The translations under genes and the position numbers were made by a program. The notes under the pieces are model-generated. The model searched no databases. It was not told where the DNA came from and saw only the letters and a list, made by a program, of their open reading frames with translations. From Exiguobacterium aurantiacum (GTDB taxonomy: Bacteria; Bacillota; Bacilli; Exiguobacteriales; Exiguobacteriaceae), in NCBI RefSeq assembly GCF_001766415.1, contig NZ_MKXO01000001.1, positions 186,001-250,000 on the forward strand: 64,000 bases of DNA, written 5' to 3'. Below, in pieces: positions 54,592-63,104 of this stretch (positions within the stretch are counted from its first letter, which is position 1; the number at the start of each line of letters is the position of its first letter).

Positions 54592-54614
54592 CTGTTTTGA
54601 AGGAGGAAATATTT

Positions 54615-55409
54615 ATGAAGATTTTATTTATCGGTGACGTCGTCGGGAAACCGGGTCGTGACATCTTGGCAGCACAAATCGGGCGCTTGAAAAGCAAATA
54701 CAGTCCGACGTTCATGCTCGTCAACGGTGAGAACGCAGCCAACGGGCGCGGTATCACAAAAAAAATATACCAACAATTTCTCGAACTTGGATTCCACGGC
54801 GTGACGATGGGGAACCATACATGGGACAACCGTGAAATCTTTGATTGGATCGACGACGCCGAGCGCATCGTCCGTCCGGCCAACTATCCGGACGGCACGC
54901 CCGGTGTCGGCATGATGGTGCTCAAGCAGAACGGGAAGAAGCTTGCCGTCATCAACGTCATGGGGACGGTGTTCTTGCCGTCGCTCGATTGTCCGTTCCG
55001 CAAAGTCGACGCCCTCGTCGATGAGGTGCGGGACGACGTCGATGCTATCTTCGTCGACATGCACGCCGAGGCGACGAGTGAGAAGATCGCGATGGGGTAT
55101 CACCTAGACGGCCGTGTCCAAGCCGTCGTCGGGACGCACACCCATGTCCAAACCGCTGATGAGCGTGTGCTCAAAAACGGGACGGCGTATATCACTGATG
55201 TCGGGATGACCGGTCCGCTCGACGGTGTCCTCGGCATGGACGCGTCTGTCGTGTTGAAAAAGTTTGTGACACAACTCCCGGTCCGGTTTGAAGTTGCCGA
55301 GGGACGGGAACAACTTAATGGAGTTTTAATCACGATCGACGACCAGTCGAAACGAGCGACCAAGATCGAACGCATACACCTAGATGATCAGACCGTCTGG
55401 TTTGATTGA
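54615..55409 (+). CDS. ymdB: YmdB family phosphodiesterase
   Basis: A 264-residue metallophosphoesterase of the TIGR00282/YmdB family. It begins MKILFIGDVVGKPGRD (metal ligand Asp8) and has NGENAANG, GNHTWDN, and the C-terminal GTHTHVQTAD motif. In B. subtilis it hydrolyses cyclic nucleotides such as cAMP/cGMP 2',3' or 3',5' types and affects biofilm and motility decisions. The ATG at 54615 has GGAGG 8 bases upstream. Conserved neighbour of rny. Confidence 0.93.
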   Translation: MKILFIGDVVGKPGRDILAAQIGRLKSKYSPTFMLVNGENAANGRGITKKIYQQFLELGFHGVTMGNHTWDNREIFDWIDDAERIVRPANYPDGTPGVGMMVLKQNGKKLAVINVMGTVFLPSLDCPFRKVDALVDEVRDDVDAIFVDMHAEATSEKIAMGYHLDGRVQAVVGTHTHVQTADERVLKNGTAYITDVGMTGPLDGVLGMDASVVLKKFVTQLPVRFEVAEGREQLNGVLITIDDQSKRATKIERIHLDDQTVWFD

Positions 55410-55435
55410 ACAACCTACCCGAGGGGGAAACAAGA

Positions 55436-55696
55436 ATGGACGTACTCAGAGTTTCAGCAAAATCGAATCCCAACTCCGTTGCGGGTGCATTAGCTGGCGT
55501 TCTTCGTGAAAAAGGAACGTGTGAGATTCAAGCGATCGGCGCCGGTGCGCTCAATCAATCCATCAAAGCTGTCGCCATCGCCCGCGGTTTCGTCGCGCCG
55601 AGCGGTCTTGATTTGATCTGTATTCCAGCGTTCACGGATATTCTAATTGACGGGGAAGAACGAACTGCCATCAAGCTCATCATCGAACCTAGATGA
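55436..55696 (+). CDS. spoVS: stage V sporulation protein S (SpoVS)
   Basis: An 86-residue protein of the ALBA-like SpoVS family: MDVLRVSAKSNPNSVAGALAGVLREKG, then AIGAGALNQSIKAVAIARGF and the end GEERTAIKLIIEPR. Nearly identical in layout to Bacillus SpoVS, which is needed for late spore formation, and in many non-sporulating bacteria has other, unknown tasks. The ATG at 55436 follows GAGGGGG. Order ymdB-spoVS-tdh-kbl is that of B. subtilis. Confidence 0.95.
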   Translation: MDVLRVSAKSNPNSVAGALAGVLREKGTCEIQAIGAGALNQSIKAVAIARGFVAPSGLDLICIPAFTDILIDGEERTAIKLIIEPR

Positions 55697-55732
55697 GCTT
55701 GTGCGGTCGGGACATAGGTCCTATTCTTGTGA

Positions 55733-55766
55733 AGAGAAGCCATCGGAGCGGATGGCTTCTCTTTTT
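55733..55766 (+). terminator. spoVS terminator
   Basis: 12-bp stem agagaagccatc/gatggcttctct with T-run. Confidence 0.9.
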
Positions 55767-55865
55767 TGTTGAAAAATGAGGTTCTATCTTCTCAGTTTCG
55801 TCATTTTATGACAAGATGAAAGAGAACGTGAAGTTCGACAAACAGACAAGAGGGGGACGTTTTCG

Positions 55866-56942
55866 ATGGAACAGCTCGTGTCAACGACAGAGAAGGAAGC
55901 AACGACACCTGTTATGAAAGCGATTCAAAAACACACGGCCGGATTTGGGGCAAAGCTGGTCGAGGTGCCGATTCCGACACCGGGTGCCGGTGAAGTATTG
56001 ATCAAAGTGAAAGCGACATCGATTTGCGGGACCGACGTCCATATTTATGAATGGGACGACTGGGCGAAGAGCCGGGTCAAACCGCCTTACGTGTTCGGGC
56101 ATGAGTTTTCAGGGGAAGTCGTGGCGCTCGGGGAAGGCGCGAAGCGCATCAAAGTCGGTCAGACCGTGTCGGCTGAGACGCACATCGTCTGCCATCAGTG
56201 TAAACAATGTTTGCGTGGCCAGTATCATATCTGTAAAAATACGAAAATCATCGGGGTCGACACACAAGGCTGTTTCGCCGAGTATGTCGTCATGCCGGAA
56301 GAGAACTTATGGGTCAACCCGGAGACGATGCCGTCGAAGCTCGCGTCGATTCAAGAACCGCTCGGGAACGCGGTCCATACCGTGCTCGCAAGTGACGTAA
56401 CGGCACAATCTGTCGCCATCGTCGGCTGCGGCCCGATCGGTCTCATGGCCGTCGGCGTCGCCAAGGCGGCCGGTGCGAGCCGCGTGTATGCGATTGACAT
56501 CAATCCGTACCGGTTGAAGCTCGCAGAACAGATGGGAGCGGACGTCGTCATCAACAGCATGGACCAAAATCCGCTCGACCTGATCATGGCTGAGACGGAC
56601 GGGGACGGGATCGACGTCGTCTGTGAGATGAGCGGGCATCCGGTCGCGATCGACCAGGCGTTCAAGATGGTGACGGCGGGCGGTGACGTCAACGTCTTGT
56701 CACTTCCGGCACGACCGGTCGCGCTCGATTTGACGCGTGACGTCGTCTTCAAAGGAATCCGGGTCCAAGGCATAACCGGTCGTAAAATGTACGAGACGTG
56801 GGGCCAAGTGTCGACAATGCTCGCGTCCGGCCAATTGAACGTCGAACCGATCATCACCCACGTCTTCAAGCTCGAGGAGTTCGAGCAAGGTTTCGAGCTC
56901 ATGCGGGCCGGGAAATGCGGGAAAGTCGTCTTACTACCATAA
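55866..56942 (+). CDS. tdh: L-threonine 3-dehydrogenase
   Basis: A 358-residue zinc-dependent alcohol dehydrogenase family enzyme. Catalytic-zinc residues appear in SICGTDVHIYEWD and FGHEFSGEVV, structural zinc in CHQCKQCLRGQYHIC, and NAD binding in VGCGPIGLMAVGVA. It oxidises threonine to 2-amino-3-ketobutyrate for kbl. The ATG at 55866 has a good GAGGGGG site and gives a 16-residue N-terminal extension relative to usual Tdh; the internal MKAIQKH start at 55914 is possible but its site is poorer. Confidence 0.93.
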   Translation: MEQLVSTTEKEATTPVMKAIQKHTAGFGAKLVEVPIPTPGAGEVLIKVKATSICGTDVHIYEWDDWAKSRVKPPYVFGHEFSGEVVALGEGAKRIKVGQTVSAETHIVCHQCKQCLRGQYHICKNTKIIGVDTQGCFAEYVVMPEENLWVNPETMPSKLASIQEPLGNAVHTVLASDVTAQSVAIVGCGPIGLMAVGVAKAAGASRVYAIDINPYRLKLAEQMGADVVINSMDQNPLDLIMAETDGDGIDVVCEMSGHPVAIDQAFKMVTAGGDVNVLSLPARPVALDLTRDVVFKGIRVQGITGRKMYETWGQVSTMLASGQLNVEPIITHVFKLEEFEQGFELMRAGKCGKVVLLP

Positions 56943-56957
56943 ACAGGGGGAATCGAT

Positions 56958-58139
56958 ATGGCATTTGAACATATTACAGAAGCAGTCAATGAAATGAAGC
57001 AAGCGGGCACGTTCCGCTCGCTCGTGCCGCTCGAATCGGCGCAAGGGAACGAAGTCATGATCAACGGTAAGTCGCTCGTCCAATTATCGTCGAACAACTA
57101 CCTCGGACTCGCCAACCACCCACGCTTAAAACAAGCCGCGATTGAAGCGGTCGAAGCGTTCGGGGCCGGGACGGGATCGGTCCGGACGATCGCCGGAACG
57201 TTCGAGATGCATGAAGCGTTCGAGCGCGAGCTCGCCGAGTTCAAGCATACGGAAGCGGCACTCGTGTTCCAATCGGGATTCGCGACGAACCTCGGCGTCT
57301 TATCAGCGCTGCTCGGACCGGAAGACGTCGTCATCAGTGACGCGCTCAACCACGCCTCGATCATCGACGGAATCCGTCTGACGAAAGCGGCCCGTCGCAT
57401 CTACAAGCATACCGACCTTGAAGACTTAGAGGCGGCCTTGAAAGAGACGCAAGACTACCGGACGCGTCTTGTCGTCACGGACGGCGTCTTCTCGATGGAC
57501 GGCAACATCGCACCGCTCCCGGAGATCGTCGAGCTCGCCGAGAAGTATGATGCGGCGGTCATGGTCGACGACGCGCACGCGTCGGGCGTCCTCGGTCAGA
57601 ACGGCCGCGGGACGGTCAACCATTTCGGTCTCGACGGCCGCGTCGCCCTCCAAGTCGGGACGTTGTCGAAAGCGATCGGGGTCCTCGGCGGCTACGTCGC
57701 CTGCTCGAACGACGTCCGTGACTTCTTGATCCAAAAAGGGCGTCCGTTCTTGTTCTCGACGTCACACCCGCCAGCGGTCGTCGCGGCGAACCGTGAGGCG
57801 ATCCGGGTCATGAAAGAAGAAGAGGAACTGTTCGACAAGCTATGGGCGAACACCGAGTTCTTCAAATCGGGTCTCCGTGACCTCGGCTTCGACATCGGCC
57901 ACGCGACGACGCCGATCACGCCGGTCATGCTCGGCGAAGAGACGCTCGCGCACACGTTCTCGGACAAGTTGAAAGACCACGGCGTGTTCGCACAGAGTAT
58001 CGCTTTCCCGACGGTCGAGAAGGGCAAGGCTCGTATCCGGACGATCGTGACGGCGGAACATACCCGTGACGACCTCGAACGAGCGCTCGCGGCCTTCAAG
58101 GCGGTCGCCGAAGAATTGAACGTCACGCTTCACGCATAA
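56958..58139 (+). CDS. kbl: glycine C-acetyltransferase (2-amino-3-ketobutyrate CoA ligase)
   Basis: A 393-residue PLP enzyme of the alpha-oxoamine synthase family. It converts 2-amino-3-ketobutyrate and CoA to glycine and acetyl-CoA. Lys of the Schiff base is in TLSKAIGVLGG; DDAHASGVLG and SNNYLGLANHP are typical. Lies 15 bases after tdh in a two-gene operon for threonine breakdown. Confidence 0.94.
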   Translation: MAFEHITEAVNEMKQAGTFRSLVPLESAQGNEVMINGKSLVQLSSNNYLGLANHPRLKQAAIEAVEAFGAGTGSVRTIAGTFEMHEAFERELAEFKHTEAALVFQSGFATNLGVLSALLGPEDVVISDALNHASIIDGIRLTKAARRIYKHTDLEDLEAALKETQDYRTRLVVTDGVFSMDGNIAPLPEIVELAEKYDAAVMVDDAHASGVLGQNGRGTVNHFGLDGRVALQVGTLSKAIGVLGGYVACSNDVRDFLIQKGRPFLFSTSHPPAVVAANREAIRVMKEEEELFDKLWANTEFFKSGLRDLGFDIGHATTPITPVMLGEETLAHTFSDKLKDHGVFAQSIAFPTVEKGKARIRTIVTAEHTRDDLERALAAFKAVAEELNVTLHA

Positions 58140-58144
58140 GCTTG

Positions 58145-58175
58145 AAACTGCAGACGAATCGTCTGCAGTTTTTTT
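58145..58175 (+). terminator. tdh-kbl terminator
   Basis: 13-base arms aaactgcagacga/tcgtctgcagttt and T-run. Confidence 0.9.
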
Positions 58176-58241
58176 GTGTCGAAACGACTGTACTGGCGTC
58201 TTTCATTTATAGAAATATCAGACCGAACTATTCACTGAGGA

Positions 58242-58337
58242 ATGAGCAATGACAGTTTTGAACAAGGCAGATCGTTTAGTCTTGAAAATTTTGGTAGACA
58301 TTTAAAAGGAGAAACTCTAAAATTTGAAAAGGAATAA
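58242..58337 (+). CDS. possible 31-aa peptide or gene remnant
   Basis: A short frame MSNDSFEQGRSFSLENFG... ending LKFEKE. Residue mix is protein-like, but GAGGA touches the ATG without spacing. It sits in an AT-rich 250-base gap after the kbl terminator and may be a remnant. No other content is seen in this gap. Confidence 0.2.
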   Translation: MSNDSFEQGRSFSLENFGRHLKGETLKFEKE

Positions 58338-58390
58338 TTAAAATTCATATTTATTTCAAATACCGAATTTGAAATCAAGGAGTTCAAGGA

Positions 58391-58672
58391 ATGTCATTAT
58401 GGATTGATCTTATCGGAATCGCCTGCTTGAGCATACTATTTTCGACATTGGGCATTTATCTACTAATTAAACCGAAAAAAGCGATCACGGATAGTTCGGG
58501 GAGCGTGGATGGCATCATCGCTACGATTGTGATTCATATGGTGCTTCTCTTCATGACGACAAAACATCTCGGCGCAATCTTGCTACTCATCGGCATCGGG
58601 CTAGGAATTGTCATGTATGTCGGATTATATGACACATTGGTCCCACACGTGAAAGCGATGAGGATGCGATGA
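58391..58672 (+). CDS. small hypothetical membrane protein, 93 aa
   Basis: 93 residues with three hydrophobic helices (about 5-25, 38-57 and 60-77). Not recognised. The ATG at 58391 has AAGGAG a few bases upstream. Overlaps the next gene by 4 bases (ATGA), so the two are coupled and probably work together. AT-richer than the neighbouring core genes. Confidence 0.65.
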   Translation: MSLWIDLIGIACLSILFSTLGIYLLIKPKKAITDSSGSVDGIIATIVIHMVLLFMTTKHLGAILLLIGIGLGIVMYVGLYDTLVPHVKAMRMR

Positions 58673-59154
58673 TGGGCCAGCTTTCAAGCTTAGTGGTAGG
58701 TTCGTTCATGACAGCGGAAGAATTCTCGATTCTGACGATTTCCCCGCTGTTTATTATTAATGTTGTGATTGGGATTGGAATTTTAATTGTCATCTGTATC
58801 ATCGACGTGGAGTCGTGGAAAGAATTTTTCTTATTTTTATGGTTGACGATTTGGGCCTCGATGTTCGTATCAGTTTATGCCATGGCGTGGTACGTACGCA
58901 TCAAATATGATACATCGCCGGATTTCACGGCATCGTTTGGACTGGATTCATTCCCTGGATGGGGAGTTTTCTTCAGTCAAATGATGCATGGGGCAAACGT
59001 CGCACAGAATGCGCTGCTTCACGCCATCTTTCTGTTCTGGATGCGTAAAGACAATGCCTGGTATATGTGGTTGCTGAAAGTACCCTCGCTCTTTTTCGTA
59101 AGCCTCTTCTTTATCAAATATATTCCGGTCGTTTTCCAGTGGCTCTTCACGTAA
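58669..59154 (+). CDS. hypothetical membrane protein, 161 aa
   Basis: 161 residues with about four hydrophobic helices (20-43, 46-70, 90-110 weak, 130-157). Not recognised. Coupled to the preceding 93-aa gene. Its last 136 bases are antisense to the extended C-terminus of the convergent DUF4256 gene. Confidence 0.65.
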   Translation: MMGQLSSLVVGSFMTAEEFSILTISPLFIINVVIGIGILIVICIIDVESWKEFFLFLWLTIWASMFVSVYAMAWYVRIKYDTSPDFTASFGLDSFPGWGVFFSQMMHGANVAQNALLHAIFLFWMRKDNAWYMWLLKVPSLFFVSLFFIKYIPVVFQWLFT

Positions 59155-59726
59155 AAAAGTAAGCCGCTAAGTCTTGCCCAAATCTTGAAGATCCCGCGGA
59201 ATCCACGGGCCGCGTAATACGAGTCGGCACCGTTATGATAGACGAAGATATGGTCATAGCGGCGGTCGCAGAACAAGGCGCCGCCTTTTTGGCGAATCGT
59301 TTCTGGCGTTACAATCCAACTCGACGTCTTCAAGTCGAACGCGCCGAGCGTTTGCAAATGACGAAACATCGCTTCGTCGAGTAGCTCAAGTCCCATCTGT
59401 TCAGCCAAGGCGACGGCGCTCCCCTCCGGTTTGTTCTTCTTCCGTGTGGCTAACGCCTGCTCATCGTAGCAGAGGCTCCGTCGTCCGCTCGGACTTTCCG
59501 GTGAGCAGTCGCAAAAGGCGAGGTCACCGTTCGGAAGTCGAATCACGTCAGGTTCGCCGCCGGTCCGTTCCATTTCAGAGAGTGTAAGGAGCTGGTCCGG
59601 ATTCGTCTCAAGCTTCGTTAACACGTCTGACCAGACGACATCCGGGTGTCGCTCCATGTGGGTTTGAAAGCGCGATTTGAGCGTGTTTAACAAGTCGATT
59701 GTTTCTTCGTTTGAGAGGTTGGGCAT
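59019..59726 (-). CDS. DUF4256 protein with abnormal C-terminal extension
   Basis: 235 residues. Up to about residue 178 (ending SYYAARGFRG) it reads as a normal DUF4256 protein, including ETGGEPDVI-like and CDRRYDHIFVYHNGAD segments; the family is usually about 185 residues. The last 57 residues (IFKIWARLSGLLFYVK...) are basic, unlike the rest, and encoded antisense to the neighbouring membrane protein gene. A +1 shift after GFRG would hit a TAG about ten codons on. The ATG at 59726 has GGAG 8 bases upstream. Function unknown. Confidence 0.8.
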   Translation of the reverse strand: MPNLSNEETIDLLNTLKSRFQTHMERHPDVVWSDVLTKLETNPDQLLTLSEMERTGGEPDVIRLPNGDLAFCDCSPESPSGRRSLCYDEQALATRKKNKPEGSAVALAEQMGLELLDEAMFRHLQTLGAFDLKTSSWIVTPETIRQKGGALFCDRRYDHIFVYHNGADSYYAARGFRGIFKIWARLSGLLFYVKSHWKTTGIYLIKKRLTKKSEGTFSNHIYQALSLRIQNRKMA

Positions 59727-59813
59727 GTTTCTCACTCCATTTCAGCAGTTTCTCTTAGTATAAGATATTTTTCGTCATCATTTATAATTCATTGAGCGAA
59801 AGGAGAACGCACG

Positions 59814-60629
59814 ATGAACTTCGATAACATAAATGTTCAGCAACTACACACAAAGACGTTCCAGACAATTGATTTATTTCAACTCAAAACGATTTGGTCA
59901 GGTTGTCTGCCGCATGCGTCTTACCGGGTGACAGACTTTTCAGAGCTGAACTTACATGTGACGAAGCCACAATTGATTCAGCTTCGATGGATCGATTTGA
60001 CGTTACCGTTCGGCATCTATTCAAATGAAAAACTAGTTTTTTTGTATGATCCGTACGCTCGCGAGCTACATACGGAAGAAGGGGGTATACTCGAGCAAAA
60101 CCACCCTAACGTATCGATTGTCGATTTTTTAATCGCGCACGGGCAAACGTTTCATGATCCGGATACATATTCTTTGAAAATGGAGGATGCTTATGGTTTG
60201 TCACCGGATAGCCATTGGAGACAGTTCGGTTTACCGAAAGTGAAGGCCCCTGCGGCATTCATTGCGAACTTATTAACCACATTCGGTGTTATCTCATTCC
60301 AAGTCGTCTTATACAAAAATAAATTATTATCAGATATTGAGTCATGGGCGAAGCGGACGGGAAGCAATTATACAGTTGAATCTAGTAGAAAATGGGTGTG
60401 GCCGAAAACGTATAAGGTGAGCTGTGATGTCTCTCAACAATCGGAACAAGCTATCCATCAACTTGTGTCAATTCTGGATCACTATGAAGAGTGGGAAGGT
60501 GTTCGATTCCTAATCCCAACCGAGACAGAAACCGTCTCATTGTTCATCGGAGGCGATTTGACGCAAGGATATGGCTACGGTGTGTTTCAGTATGAACATC
60601 CTGGAGAGGTGGTTTCAAATGAGATTTGA
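59814..60629 (+). CDS. hypothetical protein, 271 aa
   Basis: A soluble 271-residue protein without signal or membrane helix. Rich in aromatic residues. I do not recognise it. The ATG at 59814 has AAAGGAG about 8 bases upstream and a TATAAT at 59783-59788. It overlaps the next gene by 11 bases, so the two form a coupled pair. AT-richer than the core genes, suggesting acquired DNA. Confidence 0.65.
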   Translation: MNFDNINVQQLHTKTFQTIDLFQLKTIWSGCLPHASYRVTDFSELNLHVTKPQLIQLRWIDLTLPFGIYSNEKLVFLYDPYARELHTEEGGILEQNHPNVSIVDFLIAHGQTFHDPDTYSLKMEDAYGLSPDSHWRQFGLPKVKAPAAFIANLLTTFGVISFQVVLYKNKLLSDIESWAKRTGSNYTVESSRKWVWPKTYKVSCDVSQQSEQAIHQLVSILDHYEEWEGVRFLIPTETETVSLFIGGDLTQGYGYGVFQYEHPGEVVSNEI

Positions 60630-61146
60630 AGATTTGTTCCTGTATAACGGGACGATTGAGGTGTTCGCTTTCAATTATGACATCGGCCCCAAAAGCCTGA
60701 CGTTCAATCTACAGCTGTACGACCATACTAGGAAGCGGAACGCCTCCTTCCGTGAGCGGCTCGAGGCGAATGAAATTTCTCCGCAAAGCGAGGTGGTGAA
60801 CGTGAAGCTCTGCTTTGAAGACATCATCTACATGGAAGTTATCGATGAATCGTATGCCGATGGGGTGGTGATGACGCCTCACGACCAATATGACGGAAAT
60901 CAAATCGTTCGTTATACAAGGTCGGGATATCTCGAACAGCTACAAGAAACGCGTTTCCAGTTGTGGGAAGACATCAAACCGGATGTTGTTACATTTTGCC
61001 ACTATCGGATTTGCGGATTGGATACGGTCCTCGAAATCATCACGATGTCGGACCCGACTGTCGAGACGGCGATTGGGTTGAATTGTATCCGTCGCGGCAG
61101 CCCGACCATCTATTTTGGCGGGGAGCATTACTACGAGAAGTCGTAA
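60619..61146 (+). CDS. hypothetical protein, 175 aa
   Basis: A soluble acidic protein of 175 residues beginning MRFEDLFLYNGTIEVFAFNYDIG. Not recognised; the beta-rich start and acidic charge recall small immunity-type proteins, but that is only an impression. The ATG at 60619 follows GGAGAGGTGG. Coupled to the 271-aa gene upstream. Confidence 0.65.
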   Translation: MRFEDLFLYNGTIEVFAFNYDIGPKSLTFNLQLYDHTRKRNASFRERLEANEISPQSEVVNVKLCFEDIIYMEVIDESYADGVVMTPHDQYDGNQIVRYTRSGYLEQLQETRFQLWEDIKPDVVTFCHYRICGLDTVLEIITMSDPTVETAIGLNCIRRGSPTIYFGGEHYYEKS

Positions 61147-61176
61147 GCGATATGTAGAACATTCGAAAATACAAAT

Positions 61177-61205
61177 AGGCGCCATCTCCTACTGAGAAGG
61201 CGCCT
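61177..61205 (-). terminator. terminator of the MFS gene
   Basis: Stem aggcgcc-a-tctc/gaga-a-ggcgcct between convergent genes, T-rich on the minus-strand side. Confidence 0.7.
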
Positions 61206-61210
61206 TACTA

Positions 61211-62368
61211 TTACACGGATTGGACCAAGTCGTCCATCTGGTCGATTTGTCGGCCGAGCCAGACGAGTGGGATGGTCAAACCTGCGCCAATCAAGTAGAC
61301 GACCGCAATCGGCAATCCGTCCGCGAGCATACCGAACGTCAGGCTGCCGATGCTGAAGGCGAACGTGTAGGTCGTCTGTTGGACGCTGTAGACGTACGGG
61401 AGTTGTGCGGCCGGTGTCGTCTCTTGGAGCGCTGTGTTCGTCTGGATGATGAGGAGTTGGGTGGCGTATCCTTGAATCGCGAGCGCGATGAGTGCGAACA
61501 CGATGTGAGACGTCAGCCCGAACAACAGGGCGGCCCCTACAGACAAGACGGAGCTGATGGCGAGCGAACTGTTGCGCTTTGCACGGTACAGGTAAGCGCT
61601 CGCTATGATCATACTGACCAAGAAGCTCGCGTTCATCGTTCCCCACCAGCTCGTATCGATGTGGAGATGGCGCTCCAAATAGACGAGCAGGAGCGCTGAA
61701 ATCCAAAGTGTGCTGACGAACGATTCGAACGTGACGAACACCGTGATCAGTCGAGCATAAGGTGCTGTTCGCACGAAGGCGAGGCTGTCCTTTAGGGAAA
61801 TGTCCGATTCAAGCTCTGTTTCCGTCACATCGTGGTCGAGCGAATGGACGAATTGAAACGTGACGAGCGTTGACAGCGTGAACAAAATCAAAGCGACGGT
61901 TAGAGCCACCTCGCTTGAAAACGAAGCGACAAGAATCGTCCCAAGCGGCCACATCGCCAGCTGGATGAACTGGTTCGACCCTTGGACGAGACTGTTTGCT
62001 TGTTGGCGATTTGTCGTCAGCCGGGGAATGAACGACGCCTGGACCGGACGGGCGAACCCGTCTAAGAAAGCGATTAGTACGACAAGACCGAGGACGTAGA
62101 CCGATTCCGTCTGAATCACCGCAAGAAGTAGGATTGTTTTCAGTAATTGCGTGACGAGTAGCGTCTGACCGAGCGTGAACCGAGATAGGACGCGGGCAAA
62201 GAACAGACTGCTCACGGTCATGCCGATCGTGACGGCAATCGGGAAACTAGCCGCTGCGAGGGCGGAACCGCTCTGTTGATACAATAAGGCGATCAAGGCG
62301 ACGATATAGAGCACGTCACCGATGTTGGCCAGCCATTGACTGACCAAGAGCTTGTAAAATGACTTCAT
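61211..62368 (-). CDS. MFS transporter
   Basis: A 385-residue membrane protein with about twelve hydrophobic helices and a charged central loop near residues 185-200. N-terminus LLVSQWLANIGDVLYIVALIALLY is typical for this exporter type. Likely an efflux permease of the macrolide-efflux-like group; substrate unknown. The ATG at 62368 has GGGGGAG 7 bases upstream. Confidence 0.86.
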   Translation of the reverse strand: MKSFYKLLVSQWLANIGDVLYIVALIALLYQQSGSALAAASFPIAVTIGMTVSSLFFARVLSRFTLGQTLLVTQLLKTILLLAVIQTESVYVLGLVVLIAFLDGFARPVQASFIPRLTTNRQQANSLVQGSNQFIQLAMWPLGTILVASFSSEVALTVALILFTLSTLVTFQFVHSLDHDVTETELESDISLKDSLAFVRTAPYARLITVFVTFESFVSTLWISALLLVYLERHLHIDTSWWGTMNASFLVSMIIASAYLYRAKRNSSLAISSVLSVGAALLFGLTSHIVFALIALAIQGYATQLLIIQTNTALQETTPAAQLPYVYSVQQTTYTFAFSIGSLTFGMLADGLPIAVVYLIGAGLTIPLVWLGRQIDQMDDLVQSV

Positions 62369-62515
62369 CACAAATCTCCCCCAGGACTATTCAATTTTGG
62401 ATGGGATGGATGAAGCCAGATTACATATTTTCACCGCTTTCAAATTATTTACAGATAGCTTACAATAAATCATCAGTGAACACAATAAATGGGAGATGGA
62501 TGGGGGGACGGTAAC

Positions 62516-63064
62516 ATGTTGGCTTATAACATCGATGAAAAATTACAGCTACGGATGTTCACCGTTGACGACGCAGAGGCGTTGTTCGAACTGACGATGG
62601 CATCGAAGCCGTATCTTCGCGAGTGGCTCGGTTGGCTCGATTATACGGAGACGGTCGAGGATTCGCGGCAAAACATCGAAGGGCGAATCAAAGGATTGAT
62701 TGAGACGGGTGGGTATCCGAAATCGTTCGCGATTCTGTATCAAGGCAAGCTCGCCGGGACGATCGGCTTCAACGATATCGATCGTGGCATCAAGTGCGGG
62801 ACGGTCGGCTATTGGCTCGGCCAAGACTTTCAAGGGCATGGCATCATGAGCCAAGCACTTGAAACGATCATCGAGTACGGATTTAAGGAACTCCGCTTAC
62901 ATAAGATTGAGATCCGTGTCGCGACCGGGAACGTGAAGAGCCGGGCGCTGCCGGAACGGCTCGGCTTCAAACAAGAAGGCGTGCTTCGAGACGCCGAATG
63001 GCTGTACGACCGGTACGTCGACCATGTCGTCTACGGGTTACTAGAAGATGAATGGGCCCATTGA
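62516..63064 (+). CDS. GNAT N-acetyltransferase, RimL/YdaF-like
   Basis: A 182-residue acetyltransferase of the RimJ/RimL branch. The acetyl-CoA-binding motif is QDFQGHGIMSQALETIIEYGF; RLHKIEIRVATGNVKSRALPERLGF is the typical next segment. It may acetylate a protein N-terminus or a small amine. The ATG at 62516 follows GGGGGGACGG. Confidence 0.88.
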   Translation: MLAYNIDEKLQLRMFTVDDAEALFELTMASKPYLREWLGWLDYTETVEDSRQNIEGRIKGLIETGGYPKSFAILYQGKLAGTIGFNDIDRGIKCGTVGYWLGQDFQGHGIMSQALETIIEYGFKELRLHKIEIRVATGNVKSRALPERLGFKQEGVLRDAEWLYDRYVDHVVYGLLEDEWAH

Positions 63065-63074
63065 TCGACAAAGC

Positions 63075-63104
63075 AAAACCCGTCCTCGGAAAAGGGCGGG
63101 TTTT
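63075..63104. terminator. bidirectional terminator
   Basis: Stem aaaacccg-t-cc/gg-g-cgggtttt between convergent genes. Confidence 0.85.
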
